From an uncultured Lachnospiraceae bacterium (GTDB lineage Bacteria > Bacillota > Clostridia > Lachnospirales > Lachnospiraceae): a stretch of DNA of 64,000 nt. Shown piece by piece: positions 27,051-34,874 of this stretch (positions are counted from its first letter, which is position 1; the number at the start of each line of letters is the position of its first letter). The stretch covers positions 12,637 through 76,636 of the forward strand of contig CAJTYM010000015.1 of assembly GCA_910583835.1 (NCBI GenBank), written 5' to 3'. The position numbers were made by a program, and so were the translations under genes. The notes under the pieces are model-generated. The model was given only the letters and a program-made list of their open reading frames with translations. It had not been told where the DNA came from and searched no databases.

Positions 27051-27829
27051 GAAAAATAAAAAAAGAGGTCCTTTACTATGGGCTGTCCGTGCTGGCTGTG
27101 CTTCTGGTGCTGGCAGGATGGTGGGCGGCTGCGGCTCTTAACGAGAACCTTGCCAGCCCGGCGGACACCGTGGAACGTTTTTTCCGGCTTATGAAGAACC
27201 CGATTATGGGCAAGCCCATTTACGTGCATGTCCTGGCGAGCGTGCGCAGGATTTTGGTAGCGTTTGTGGCGGCTTCCATTGTGGGCGTGGGGCTTGGCGT
27301 ATGTTTCGGCATCTTCCCCACATTCCGGCGTATGTTCTGGCCGGTATTCGCTATTTTGCGGCCGGTGCCGCCGCTGGCGTGGATTCCCATTGTCATTCTG
27401 TGGTTTGGCGTGGTGGAGGATACCTCCAAGTACATTATTATTTTCATTGGCATTGTCATGGCAATCGTAATCAATACTTATGCCGGAATCAGTGAGACCG
27501 ACCCATTGTATTTAAATGCCGGCAAAGTGCTGGGGGCGAACAAATGGCAGACGTTGGTGCACATCACGCTGCCCAACAGCATACCTGCGATTTTTGCGGG
27601 GATGAAGACCGGGCTGTCCACCGGATGGATGTCCGTGGTTGCCGCGGAGATGATTGCGGCGAAGGAAGGGATTGGTTTTCTGATTAACATGAGCATGAAG
27701 ACAACGCCGGATACCGCCCTTGATTTTGTGGGCATTGTCCTGGTAGCGCTCTGCAGCTCTGTCGTTTCGTTAATTCTGACTGTGATAGAAAGGAAACTGT
27801 GCCCATGGCTGAGACTGGATGCAAAATAA
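27047..27829 (+). CDS. ABC importer permease 2 (SsuC/TauC family)
   Basis: 260 residues, six helices. The EAA loop is in LNAGKVLGANKWQTLVHITLPNSIPAIFAGMKTG (about 156-190). Start at the ATGA overlap with the previous gene, where the protein begins MRKIKKEV. It is clearly homologous to permease 1 (both share RPIPPLAWIPIVI or RPVPPLAWIPIVI before the loop), so the two arose by duplication. SsuC-type importers more often use one permease gene. The next ATPase gene overlaps its 3' end by 25 bases. Confidence 0.88.
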   Translation: MRKIKKEVLYYGLSVLAVLLVLAGWWAAAALNENLASPADTVERFFRLMKNPIMGKPIYVHVLASVRRILVAFVAASIVGVGLGVCFGIFPTFRRMFWPVFAILRPVPPLAWIPIVILWFGVVEDTSKYIIIFIGIVMAIVINTYAGISETDPLYLNAGKVLGANKWQTLVHITLPNSIPAIFAGMKTGLSTGWMSVVAAEMIAAKEGIGFLINMSMKTTPDTALDFVGIVLVALCSSVVSLILTVIERKLCPWLRLDAK

Positions 27830-28554
27830 AACTGCAGTCCGTTTCCAAGTGTTTTGATGATAAATGCGGAAAGACTGCAGTGCTGGATGAGATATCCCTG
27901 AATGTGTACGAGAATGAGTTTTTGGTGATCTTAGGACCTGGGCAGTGCGGAAAGAGCGTATTGCTGAATATTGTCGCCGATATGGACAGTGCGGACAGCG
28001 GCACGGTGGAGTTCGCTGGCGATAACAAGGGGCAGGTAGGCTTCGTGTTCCAGAGGTATGCGCTGTTTGGCTGGAAGAATGTCCTTAAAAATGTGGAGCT
28101 GCCGCTCAGGTTAAAGGGCGTGGACAAGGACGCGCGCCGCGCCGTGGCAATGAAATATATTGAGATGGTAGGGCTGAAAGGATTTGAGAAGTCTTATCCC
28201 GCGCAGCTTTCCGGAGGCATGAAACAGCGTGTGGGCATTGCCCGGGCGTATACTTCCGGCAATGATATTATCCTCATGGACGAGCCCTTTGGGGCGTTGG
28301 ATGCGCAGACACGTTACCAGATGCAGGATGAGATTCTCAAGATCCGCAGTAAAGAGAAGAAGACGATTGTGTTTGTGACTAATAATATTGAAGAAGCCAT
28401 CTATCTGGGAGACCGCATTTTATTGCTCAGCAATAAGCCGTCCAAGGTGATGAAAGAGTATGTCCCCGACCTGAAAAGACCGAGGAAAAACACTTCATCG
28501 GAGTTTATGCGGCTGAGGGATGAAATTACTGCAACCATGGATTTAGCGTTATAA
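27805..28554 (+). CDS. ABC importer ATPase 1, degenerate Walker A and H-loop
   Basis: 249 residues, SsuB/TauB-type ATPase. The Walker A at 44-52 is GPGQCGKSV where the family has GxSGCGKST: the central Gly is Gln (Q47) and the last Thr is Val (V52). The Q-loop (VFQRYALFGWKNV), signature LSGGMKQR (135-142) and Walker B IILMDEPFGALD are intact. The switch His is replaced by Asn (N193 in VTNNIEEA). Start at ATG 27805 (AAAGGAAA upstream) rather than GTG 27799. With ATPase 2 it should form a heterodimer whose one ATP site is defective (see findings). Confidence 0.88.
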   Translation: MAETGCKIKLQSVSKCFDDKCGKTAVLDEISLNVYENEFLVILGPGQCGKSVLLNIVADMDSADSGTVEFAGDNKGQVGFVFQRYALFGWKNVLKNVELPLRLKGVDKDARRAVAMKYIEMVGLKGFEKSYPAQLSGGMKQRVGIARAYTSGNDIILMDEPFGALDAQTRYQMQDEILKIRSKEKKTIVFVTNNIEEAIYLGDRILLLSNKPSKVMKEYVPDLKRPRKNTSSEFMRLRDEITATMDLAL

Positions 28555-28564
28555 GGAGAAGAAT

Positions 28565-29308
28565 ATGGCCAAGCAACCGAAAGTATCGGCACAGCATCTC
28601 ACGAAGAAGTTTGAAGATTTGCTGGTGTTGGATGACGTATCGTTTGATATAAAAAAGGGAGAATTTGTCTGTATTGTAGGGCCCACCGGCTGCGGCAAGA
28701 CAACTTTCTTGAATTTGCTGGTGAAGCTGATTGAGCCGACCAGCGGCAAAGTTCTGATTGACGGTGAGCCAGCCGACCCGCGCAGGCATAATATGAGCTG
28801 CGTATTCCAGGAGCCGTCGACATTTCCCTGGCTGACGGTGGAGGACAATATTAAGTTTAACCTGCAGATTAAGAAGCTGGATAAACAGGAAATCCAGCGG
28901 CGGACAGACCATATTCTGGAAATGATTGGCATGACAGAACAGAGGAGGGCATATCCGGGGCAGCTTTCGGTCTCTGCCGAGCAGCGCATTGTGATTGGCA
29001 GGAGTTTTGCCATGTATCCTGATTTGCTGTTAATGGACGAGCCGTATGGGCAGATGGACATTAAGCTGAGGTATTACCTGGAGGATGCGGTGCTTAACCT
29101 CTGGCGTGAGACGGAAAGTACGGTTATCTTTATCACGCACAACATAGAGGAGGCAGTATACCTGTCGCAGCGCTGCCTGGTCATGACGCCGAAGCCTACG
29201 ACAATCAAGGCCTCCATTGACAATCCGCTTCCGTATCCCAGGAATGTGTCGGACCCGGAATTTATCAAATTGAGGGAACAGATTACGGATATGATAAAAT
29301 GGTGGTGA
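28565..29308 (+). CDS. ABC importer ATPase 2, degenerate signature motif
   Basis: 247 residues. Walker A VGPTGCGKTTFLN and Walker B LLLMDEPYG are normal, and the switch His is present (ITHNIEEA). The signature motif, normally LSGGQQR, is LSVSAEQR at 134-141, and the D-loop reads GQMD instead of GALD. This is the complementary set of defects to ATPase 1. AAGGAGAAG precedes the ATG, 10 bases after ATPase 1. A GC hairpin with a T-run ends the operon. Confidence 0.88.
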   Translation: MAKQPKVSAQHLTKKFEDLLVLDDVSFDIKKGEFVCIVGPTGCGKTTFLNLLVKLIEPTSGKVLIDGEPADPRRHNMSCVFQEPSTFPWLTVEDNIKFNLQIKKLDKQEIQRRTDHILEMIGMTEQRRAYPGQLSVSAEQRIVIGRSFAMYPDLLLMDEPYGQMDIKLRYYLEDAVLNLWRETESTVIFITHNIEEAVYLSQRCLVMTPKPTTIKASIDNPLPYPRNVSDPEFIKLREQITDMIKWW

Positions 29309-29314
29309 GGGAAG

Positions 29315-29341
29315 AGCTATCGCAGGAGCGGTAGCTTTTTT
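29315..29341 (+). terminator. Terminator of the ABC importer operon
   Basis: AGCTATCGC (29315-29323) pairs with GCGGTAGCT (29328-29336), with one G-U pair, and is followed by six T. It lies seven bases after the ATPase 2 stop. Confidence 0.8.
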
Positions 29342-29342
29342 G

Positions 29343-29393
29343 TCTTATAGGAAGACCTTGTCACGCGAAAGAGTGAGCGGTCTTCCTATAAGA
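29343..29393. repeat. Palindromic repeat, copy 1 (GTCTTATAGGAA family)
   Basis: Perfect 15-bp inverted repeat TCTTATAGGAAGACC (29343-29357) and its complement (29379-29393) around a 21-base loop. The left arm and loop match 30611-30646. Both copies lie directly after a T-run, one on each side of the LacI-family gene. Confidence 0.6.
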
Positions 29394-29409
29394 TGAAAAA
29401 TAATTTCTG

Positions 29410-29423
29410 TATAAAATTTTATA
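29410..29423. promoter_or_regulatory. Candidate operator upstream of the LacI-type regulator
   Basis: Perfect 14-bp palindrome TATAAAATTTTATA. A near-identical core recurs at 30833-30846 and 30994-31010 before the rbs genes. A TATAAT (29452-29457) lies 28 bases downstream, so the site could serve autoregulation. AT-richness makes chance occurrence possible. Confidence 0.4.
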
Positions 29424-29526
29424 TTTTTTATCCCAAATTTTTATTATATGATATAATGGTCTTCGGGACACTGGCTTGCAGGTCTGCAGGCCGGTTATTG
29501 GTTAACATATGAGAGGACAGAAAGTT

Positions 29527-30531
29527 ATGAAGGTAAATATCCGTAAAATCAGTGAAGATACCGGGTTTTCCATGTCTACGGTATCGAATGCGCTGAACCG
29601 CAAAAAGGGAGTCAATAAAGAAACGGCGGAAAAGATTCTCAAAGCAGCGCAGAAGCTTGGCTACCGTATGGAAGAGGAAATCACGAAAATCCGTTTTGTG
29701 ATTTTTCGCAGGGATGGGCTGATTATAGATGAAAGCTTTTTTCATCCGGCTGTCATTGAAGGAATCGAACATCAGGCAAAGCTTATGGGTTATGAGATGG
29801 TATTCTGCTATGTGGATATCAATGATGCCAATTACCAGGAGCAGCTTGCCGATATTTTGACAGATATGCAGAGCGCAGTAATACTTTTGGGGACGGAGAT
29901 GCTCGAAGAAGATTATGAACCTTATGCCAGGGCCAGGAATCGGATTGTGCTGCTGGATGGGCGCAGTGAGAAATATGCATTCAACAGTGTTTTGATTAAC
30001 GATACGGAGGCTGCCGCGGAGGCCGTGGAATATCTGGTGCAAAAGGGACATACCAGAATCGGCTATTTGCGGGGGGAGTCGCGGATACAGGCTTTCCGTT
30101 CCCGGGAAAAGGGATATTTTCAGGTGATGAACCAGCATGAATATCCGGTTCTGCCGGCATACATTGCCACGCTGGGAACCAGGATAGAGACCGCATATCA
30201 GAAGATGAAGGAATACCTTGCCAATTCCAAAGAGGTGCCGACGGCATTTTTTGCAGACAACGATGTGATTGCCATCGGTAGTATGCAGGCGATGAAGGAA
30301 TGCGGCTACCGGATCCCGGAGGACATCTCCGTGATTGGCTTTGACGATATCGCTTATGGAATCGTGTCAGACCCGCCGCTGTCTACCGTCCATGTATATA
30401 AGCAGGAACTGGGGGCGAGGGCAGTCCGGGAACTGTTGTCCGCGGACAGCAAGAACAGCGGGGCAAAAGTAAAGATTCAGGTTTGCGCGGAGTTTGTGGA
30501 GCGCGGAAGCGTAAAAGAAATAAAAGACTGA
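29527..30531 (+). CDS. LacI-family transcriptional regulator, probable ribose operon regulator
   Basis: 334 residues. The N-terminal LacI helix-turn-helix and hinge are clear (NIRKISEDTGFSMSTVSNALNRKKGVNKETAEKI), followed by a periplasmic-binding-protein-like sensor with EGIEHQAKLMGYEM, GHTRIGYLRG and the conserved AFFADNDVIAIGSMQAMKE and VIGFDDIAYG. ATG 29527 is favoured (GAGAGGAC upstream) over 29509. It stands 0.5 kb before rbsKDACB in the same direction, as RbsR often does. Shared palindromic motifs in front of both units support this target, but it is an inference. Confidence 0.85.
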   Translation: MKVNIRKISEDTGFSMSTVSNALNRKKGVNKETAEKILKAAQKLGYRMEEEITKIRFVIFRRDGLIIDESFFHPAVIEGIEHQAKLMGYEMVFCYVDINDANYQEQLADILTDMQSAVILLGTEMLEEDYEPYARARNRIVLLDGRSEKYAFNSVLINDTEAAAEAVEYLVQKGHTRIGYLRGESRIQAFRSREKGYFQVMNQHEYPVLPAYIATLGTRIETAYQKMKEYLANSKEVPTAFFADNDVIAIGSMQAMKECGYRIPEDISVIGFDDIAYGIVSDPPLSTVHVYKQELGARAVRELLSADSKNSGAKVKIQVCAEFVERGSVKEIKD

Positions 30532-30610
30532 TATTGGCAGCGGCATTGGCTGCGGTTATATTGCGAGATAGGACTGATGTATGAGGAAGATACGGAGGTT
30601 CTATTTTTTT

Positions 30611-30646
30611 GTCTTATAGGAAAGAACTTGTCACGCTAAAGCGTGA
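30611..30646. repeat. Repeat, copy 2 (GTCTTATAGGAA family)
   Basis: Begins GTCTTATAGGAAAGAACTTG and continues to a small TCACGC(TAAA)GCGTGA hairpin (30631-30646). It aligns with 29342-29375 with a few changes, but the distal inverted arm of copy 1 is missing. Preceded by seven T. Confidence 0.55.
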
Positions 30647-30659
30647 AAGTATTTATCTT

Positions 30660-30788
30660 GTACCAAAAGGTCTTGCTGCCTTTGGCAGCAGAGACATTTT
30701 GCACAAAAAGCGTCTGGAAAGCTAGCTTTCCATAGCGCTTTTATGTGCAAAGTGTTTCCAGCACTTTGTGCTGGAAACCTTTTGGTAC
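30660..30788. repeat. Cloverleaf-like palindromic element
   Basis: Closed by a perfect 12-bp inverted repeat GTACCAAAAGGT (30660-30671) and ACCTTTTGGTAC (30777-30788). Inside, in order: hairpin CTGCTGCC...GGCAGCAG, a stem TTTGCACA-AAAAGCG with CGCTTTTATGTGCAAA enclosing the palindrome GGAAAGCTAGCTTTCC, and hairpin TTCCAGCAC...GTGCTGGAA. No ORF. It could be a MITE-like insertion or a structured RNA or DNA element. Confidence 0.6.
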
Positions 30789-30832
30789 TATATCCGCATA
30801 TCAGACAATACCTAAAATTTTTAAAAATATTA

Positions 30833-30846
30833 TTAAAAATTTTATA
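30833..30846. promoter_or_regulatory. Candidate distal LacI-type operator
   Basis: TTAAAAATTTTATA followed by TAAA; shares AAAATTTTATATAAA with the promoter-overlapping site 161 bases downstream. Such paired sites suit DNA looping by a tetrameric or paired repressor (inference). Confidence 0.35.
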
Positions 30847-30993
30847 TAAAAAATCTTGAGAATGATAAAGGCGAAATCCAAGCAAAAGGTTTGGATAACG
30901 ACAGAGTTTGGCAAAAATACACAAAAAGTAACATATAAAACTGTTCAAATAATACAAATCGCAAATAACATATAAAATAATTACAAAAAACTA

Positions 30994-31021
30994 TTGAAAA
31001 TTTTATATAAATGTTTATAAT
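30994..31021 (+). promoter_or_regulatory. rbs operon promoter with overlapping operator
   Basis: TTGAAA (30994-30999) and TATAAT (31016-31021) are 16 bases apart. The motif AAAATTTTATATAAA covers the -35 end and spacer, the classical place for repression. It is 36 bases before rbsK. Confidence 0.5.
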
Positions 31022-31056
31022 GTGAATTACAAGATTTGTAAAGGAGATGAAGAACT

Positions 31057-31947
31057 ATGGGAAAAATTGGAGTAGTCGGAAGCATCAACATGGATATGAC
31101 GGTAAAGGCAGAACGAATCCCTCTCAAGGGTGAGACGGTGAAGGGGGAAGACCTGAAGTACATCCCGGGAGGGAAGGGTGCGAATCAGGCCGTTGCCATG
31201 GCAAAGCTCGGCGCTAAGGTTGAGATGTTCGGCTGTGTGGGAGATGATGCTGCAGGGGCAAGCCTTATCAAGAACATGCAGGATGTGGGCGTTGAGACAA
31301 AATGTATCAAGACAGTGGCAGGAACGCCAACCGGACTGGCAATGATTACAGTGGGAAACAATGACAACACGATTGTGGTAGTTGCAGGAGCGAACGATGA
31401 CGTAAACATTGATTATGTGAACGAGGTCAAGGATTCCCTTCTAGAATGTGAGATTGTCCTGCTGCAGCATGAGATTCCGCAGGAGACAGTAGAATATGTC
31501 ATAGAACTCTGTGCCGAACATGGCGTAAAAGCAGTCTTGAATCCAGGTCCTGCACGGCCGGTAAAACAGGAAATCCTGGATAAGGTAACGTACCTTACAC
31601 CTAATGAGCATGAAGCTGTCATCTTGTTTGGCGAGGATATTTCCTTTGAGGAAATGATGAGAAAGTATCCTGAAAAACTGGTAATCACACAGGGCTCGCG
31701 GGGTGTCAGCACGTGCCTTAGGAGCGGGGAAGTGGTTTTAGTGCCAGCAAGAAAAGCCAATGTCGTAGATACCACCGGAGCCGGGGATACTTTAAACGGA
31801 GCGTTTACAGTAGCGGTTATGGAAGGAATGTTTATCACAAAAGCCCTGGCATTTGCCAATACGGCGGCCGGGCTGTCTACGGAAAAATTCGGGGCACAGG
31901 GCGGAATGCCGTCCCGCGATGAAGTAAAAAGAGCGATGGAGGGATAA
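31057..31947 (+). CDS. rbsK: Ribokinase
   Basis: 296 residues of the PfkB family. Phosphorylates D-ribose to ribose 5-phosphate. N-terminal signature VVGSINMDMTVKAERIPLKGET and GGKGANQAVAMAKLGA bind the sugar. C-terminal DTTGAGDTLNGAF holds the catalytic Asp and the ATP anion hole, and LNPGPA and LTPNEHEA are also typical. AAAGGAGATG lies before the start. It is the first gene of the operon, two bases before rbsD. Confidence 0.93.
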   Translation: MGKIGVVGSINMDMTVKAERIPLKGETVKGEDLKYIPGGKGANQAVAMAKLGAKVEMFGCVGDDAAGASLIKNMQDVGVETKCIKTVAGTPTGLAMITVGNNDNTIVVVAGANDDVNIDYVNEVKDSLLECEIVLLQHEIPQETVEYVIELCAEHGVKAVLNPGPARPVKQEILDKVTYLTPNEHEAVILFGEDISFEEMMRKYPEKLVITQGSRGVSTCLRSGEVVLVPARKANVVDTTGAGDTLNGAFTVAVMEGMFITKALAFANTAAGLSTEKFGAQGGMPSRDEVKRAMEG

Positions 31948-31949
31948 GC

Positions 31950-32357
31950 ATGAAGAGGAACGGTATCATAAACGCAGATATTTCAAGGGTCTTGTCTTAT
32001 ATGGGGCATACGGACACCTTGGCAGTGGGAGACTGCGGGCTTCCTATCCCTGAAGAGACGGAGCGCATTGACCTTTCCCTGAAACTGGGGGTTCCGTCTT
32101 TTATGGAAGTGCTGAGAGAGGTCGCAAACGAGATGAAGATAGAAAAGATTGTCCTGGCAGAGGAAATCCGGGAGCAGAATCCGCATATTCTGCAAGAAAT
32201 TCTGGCGCTTGTCCGGGAAATGGACACGGAATGCGGAATCGAATATATATCCCACACAGAACTGAAAGCGCGGACCAAGGTATGTAAGGCGGTCATCCGT
32301 ACGGGAGAGACGACGCCATATGCCAATATTATCCTGCAGTCCGCCTGCCTGTTCTGA
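31950..32357 (+). CDS. rbsD: D-ribose pyranase
   Basis: 135 residues. Speeds interconversion of ribopyranose and ribofuranose so that ribokinase receives the furanose form. The catalytic His is in GHTDTLAVGDCGLPIP and the C-terminal RTGETTPYANIIL completes the active site of the ring-shaped oligomer. It starts two bases after rbsK behind GATGGAGGG. About 50 bases separate it from rbsA. Confidence 0.93.
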   Translation: MKRNGIINADISRVLSYMGHTDTLAVGDCGLPIPEETERIDLSLKLGVPSFMEVLREVANEMKIEKIVLAEEIREQNPHILQEILALVREMDTECGIEYISHTELKARTKVCKAVIRTGETTPYANIILQSACLF

Positions 32358-32407
32358 ACTTTCCATAGAGAATCCGGGAGATAATCAAATTTAAAGGAGG
32401 AAAGCAA

Positions 32408-33892
32408 ATGCAGATTGAGATGAAGGGAATCGACAAATCCTTCGGAACGAATCAGGTATTGAAGGAGGCCGGTTTTGTTCTGGGGCATGGGGAGGTCCAT
32501 GCGCTCATGGGAGAGAACGGCGCTGGAAAGAGTACACTGATGAAAATTTTGACCGGCGTATATACCAAAGATAAGGGCACGGTTATTGTGGACGGCGTGG
32601 AAGTGAATTACAAGAATCCCCAGGAAGCGGAAAAAGCAGGGATTGTGTTTATCCACCAGGAACTGAATGTATTGTTTGATTTGACGGTGGAAGAGAATCT
32701 GTTCATGGGCAAGGAGATTACGAACCGATTCGGGTTCTGCGACCAGAAAGCCATGCGGCAGAAGGCCGAAGAGGCGCTGGGACGGCTGGGCGTCCATATC
32801 AATCCGTGCGAAATCATGTCCAACCTGTCGGTAGGGCAGCAGCAGATGGTTGAAATCTGCAAAGCGCTGATGGTGGATGCAAAAGTCATCATCATGGATG
32901 AGCCGACAGCCGCCCTGACGCAGAGCGAGACGGTGGTGCTTTTTGAGGTCATCCAGTCGCTGCGCAAATCCGGGGTTTCCATTGTCTACATTTCCCACCG
33001 TATGGAGGAGATTTTTGAGCTGTGTGACAGAATCAGTGTACTGCGTGACGGTACATATGTAGGAACCAGGAATATCCCGGAGACGAATATGAATGAGATC
33101 GTCAAGCTGATGATTGGACGTGAAATCGGAGAGCGTTACCCACAGCGGAATTGCAGGATTGGAGATACGGTACTCAAGGTCAGCGGACTCACCAAGAAAG
33201 GCGTGTTTGAGGATGTGGCCTTCGAGGTGAAAGCTGGGGAAGTCCTTGGCGTATCAGGGCTTATGGGCGCGGGAAGAACGGAGATTATGCAGGCCGTTTT
33301 TGGCAACCTGCCCTACGAATCCGGCAGAATTGAGATTGACGGCAAAGAAGTGCAGATCAAATCCCCCATCCAGGCAATGAAAAACGGCATTGGATTTATC
33401 ACGGAGGACCGGAAGGTGGAAGGGCTGATGCTTGAAGAGAGCATTGAGAAAAATATAGCGCTTGCCAACCTGCCCATCATTTCCAGGAATCATGTGCTGG
33501 ACCGCAAGAAAGAGCGGAACCTGGTCAAGAAGGGCATTGAGGAACTGCATATCCGCTGTTTCGGCCCCTCGCATGAGTGCAATAACTTAAGCGGCGGCAA
33601 CCAGCAGAAGGTGGTATTTGCCAAATGGGTCTATACAGAACCTAAAATCCTCATTTTGGATGAGCCGACCAGGGGCGTGGATATCGGCGCGAAAAAAGAA
33701 ATTTACAATATTGTCAACGATTTAGCGGCAAAAGGGGTAGCTATTATTATGGTATCCTCCGAATTGCCTGAGGTGCTCGGCATGAGCGACCGGGTGATGG
33801 TTGTCCGCGAGGGCGTTGTCCGGGGAATCATTTATAAAGAAGAAGCAAACCAGGAAAATATCATGACATTAGCGACAGGAGGTACGATTTAA
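32408..33892 (+). CDS. rbsA: Ribose ABC importer ATPase
   Basis: 494 residues with two tandem ABC ATPase domains, as usual for carbohydrate CUT2 importers. Domain 1 has GENGAGKSTLMKIL, LSVGQQQMVEICKAL and IIMDEPTAAL. Domain 2 has GLMGAGRTEIMQAV (a Walker A with the usual CUT2 deviation), LSGGNQQKVVFAKW and LILDEPTRGVD. AAAGGAGG is upstream. The last base overlaps the first base of rbsC. Confidence 0.93.
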   Translation: MQIEMKGIDKSFGTNQVLKEAGFVLGHGEVHALMGENGAGKSTLMKILTGVYTKDKGTVIVDGVEVNYKNPQEAEKAGIVFIHQELNVLFDLTVEENLFMGKEITNRFGFCDQKAMRQKAEEALGRLGVHINPCEIMSNLSVGQQQMVEICKALMVDAKVIIMDEPTAALTQSETVVLFEVIQSLRKSGVSIVYISHRMEEIFELCDRISVLRDGTYVGTRNIPETNMNEIVKLMIGREIGERYPQRNCRIGDTVLKVSGLTKKGVFEDVAFEVKAGEVLGVSGLMGAGRTEIMQAVFGNLPYESGRIEIDGKEVQIKSPIQAMKNGIGFITEDRKVEGLMLEESIEKNIALANLPIISRNHVLDRKKERNLVKKGIEELHIRCFGPSHECNNLSGGNQQKVVFAKWVYTEPKILILDEPTRGVDIGAKKEIYNIVNDLAAKGVAIIMVSSELPEVLGMSDRVMVVREGVVRGIIYKEEANQENIMTLATGGTI

Positions 33893-34833
33893 TGGAAGCA
33901 AATAAGAAAAAAATCACAGACCATATACAAGATTTGGGCGCTCTTATCGCGCTGTTACTGCTGGTTATCGGAATTAGTATCATAAGCCCGGAATTTAGGA
34001 CTGGAAGCAACTTTTTATCTTTGCTGCGTCAGTCGTCTATCAATGGGCTGATTGCGTTTGGCATGACCTGCGTCATCTTGACGGACGCCATTGATTTGTC
34101 GGTCGGTTCCGTTCTTGCACTGAGCACGGTGCTCTGCGCGGGCATGATTTCGGCCGGAGTCCCGGCGGGGGCGGCAATGCTTCTGGCGCTGCTGATTGGC
34201 ACGGCGCTTGGAGCCGTCAGCGGTCTTCTGGTAACCAAAGGAAGGCTGCAGGCATTCATCGCAACCTTGATTACGATGACTGTCTACCGCGGCGCAACGA
34301 TGATTTTTACTGGCGGAAAGCCGATTTCTAACCTGGGAGACAGCTTCGTGCTCAAGCTGGTGGGAAGAGGGAATTTCTACCGTATACCTATTCCGGTAAT
34401 CTTGCTGGTTGTAATTTTTGTCGGTTTCTATTTCCTGTTAAATAAGACCACTTTCGGCCGTGCGGTCTATGCGACTGGCAGCAACTGGAAATGTGCCAAA
34501 CTTGCAGGCATCAATATTGATAAGACGAAGATTATCGTATATGCAATCTCTGGATTTATGTCCGCATTGGCAGGCCTGATCCTGCTGTCAAGGCTTGGTT
34601 CCGCGCAGCCCACGCTGGGGTCTGGCTACGAACTTGACGCAATCGCAGCCGTAGCTTTGGGCGGAACAAGCATGAGCGGCGGCAGAGGAAAGATTTATGG
34701 AACTTTAATCGGTGTGCTGATTATCGCGGTGCTGAATAACGGTCTTAACATCCTTGGCGTATCTTCTTATTACCAGGACGTAATCAAAGGATTCGTAATC
34801 CTCATTGCCGTATTGTCGGACCGCAAGAGATAA
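33892..34833 (+). CDS. rbsC: Ribose ABC importer permease
   Basis: 313 residues, eight to ten helices. It carries the CUT2 permease motifs LTDAIDLSVGSVLAL, LVTKGRLQAFIATLITMTVYRG, YATGSNWKCAKLAGIN and DAIAAVALGGTSMSGGRGKI. Its start overlaps the rbsA stop by one base, so translation is coupled. It forms the membrane channel for RbsA and RbsB. Confidence 0.93.
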   Translation: MEANKKKITDHIQDLGALIALLLLVIGISIISPEFRTGSNFLSLLRQSSINGLIAFGMTCVILTDAIDLSVGSVLALSTVLCAGMISAGVPAGAAMLLALLIGTALGAVSGLLVTKGRLQAFIATLITMTVYRGATMIFTGGKPISNLGDSFVLKLVGRGNFYRIPIPVILLVVIFVGFYFLLNKTTFGRAVYATGSNWKCAKLAGINIDKTKIIVYAISGFMSALAGLILLSRLGSAQPTLGSGYELDAIAAVALGGTSMSGGRGKIYGTLIGVLIIAVLNNGLNILGVSSYYQDVIKGFVILIAVLSDRKR

Positions 34834-34874
34834 TCTTAGGGCAATTCAGAACAGACAGGGAAAGGAGAAAATAA

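Larger units (their letters stand above)
30532..31056. other. Intergenic region between the LacI regulator and rbsK
   Basis: 525 bases without a gene. From left to right it holds the second copy of the GTCTTATAGGAA repeat (30611-30646), a 129-bp cloverleaf-like element (30660-30788), and an AT-rich regulatory stretch with two copies of AAAATTTTATATAAA and the rbs promoter. Confidence 0.7.
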
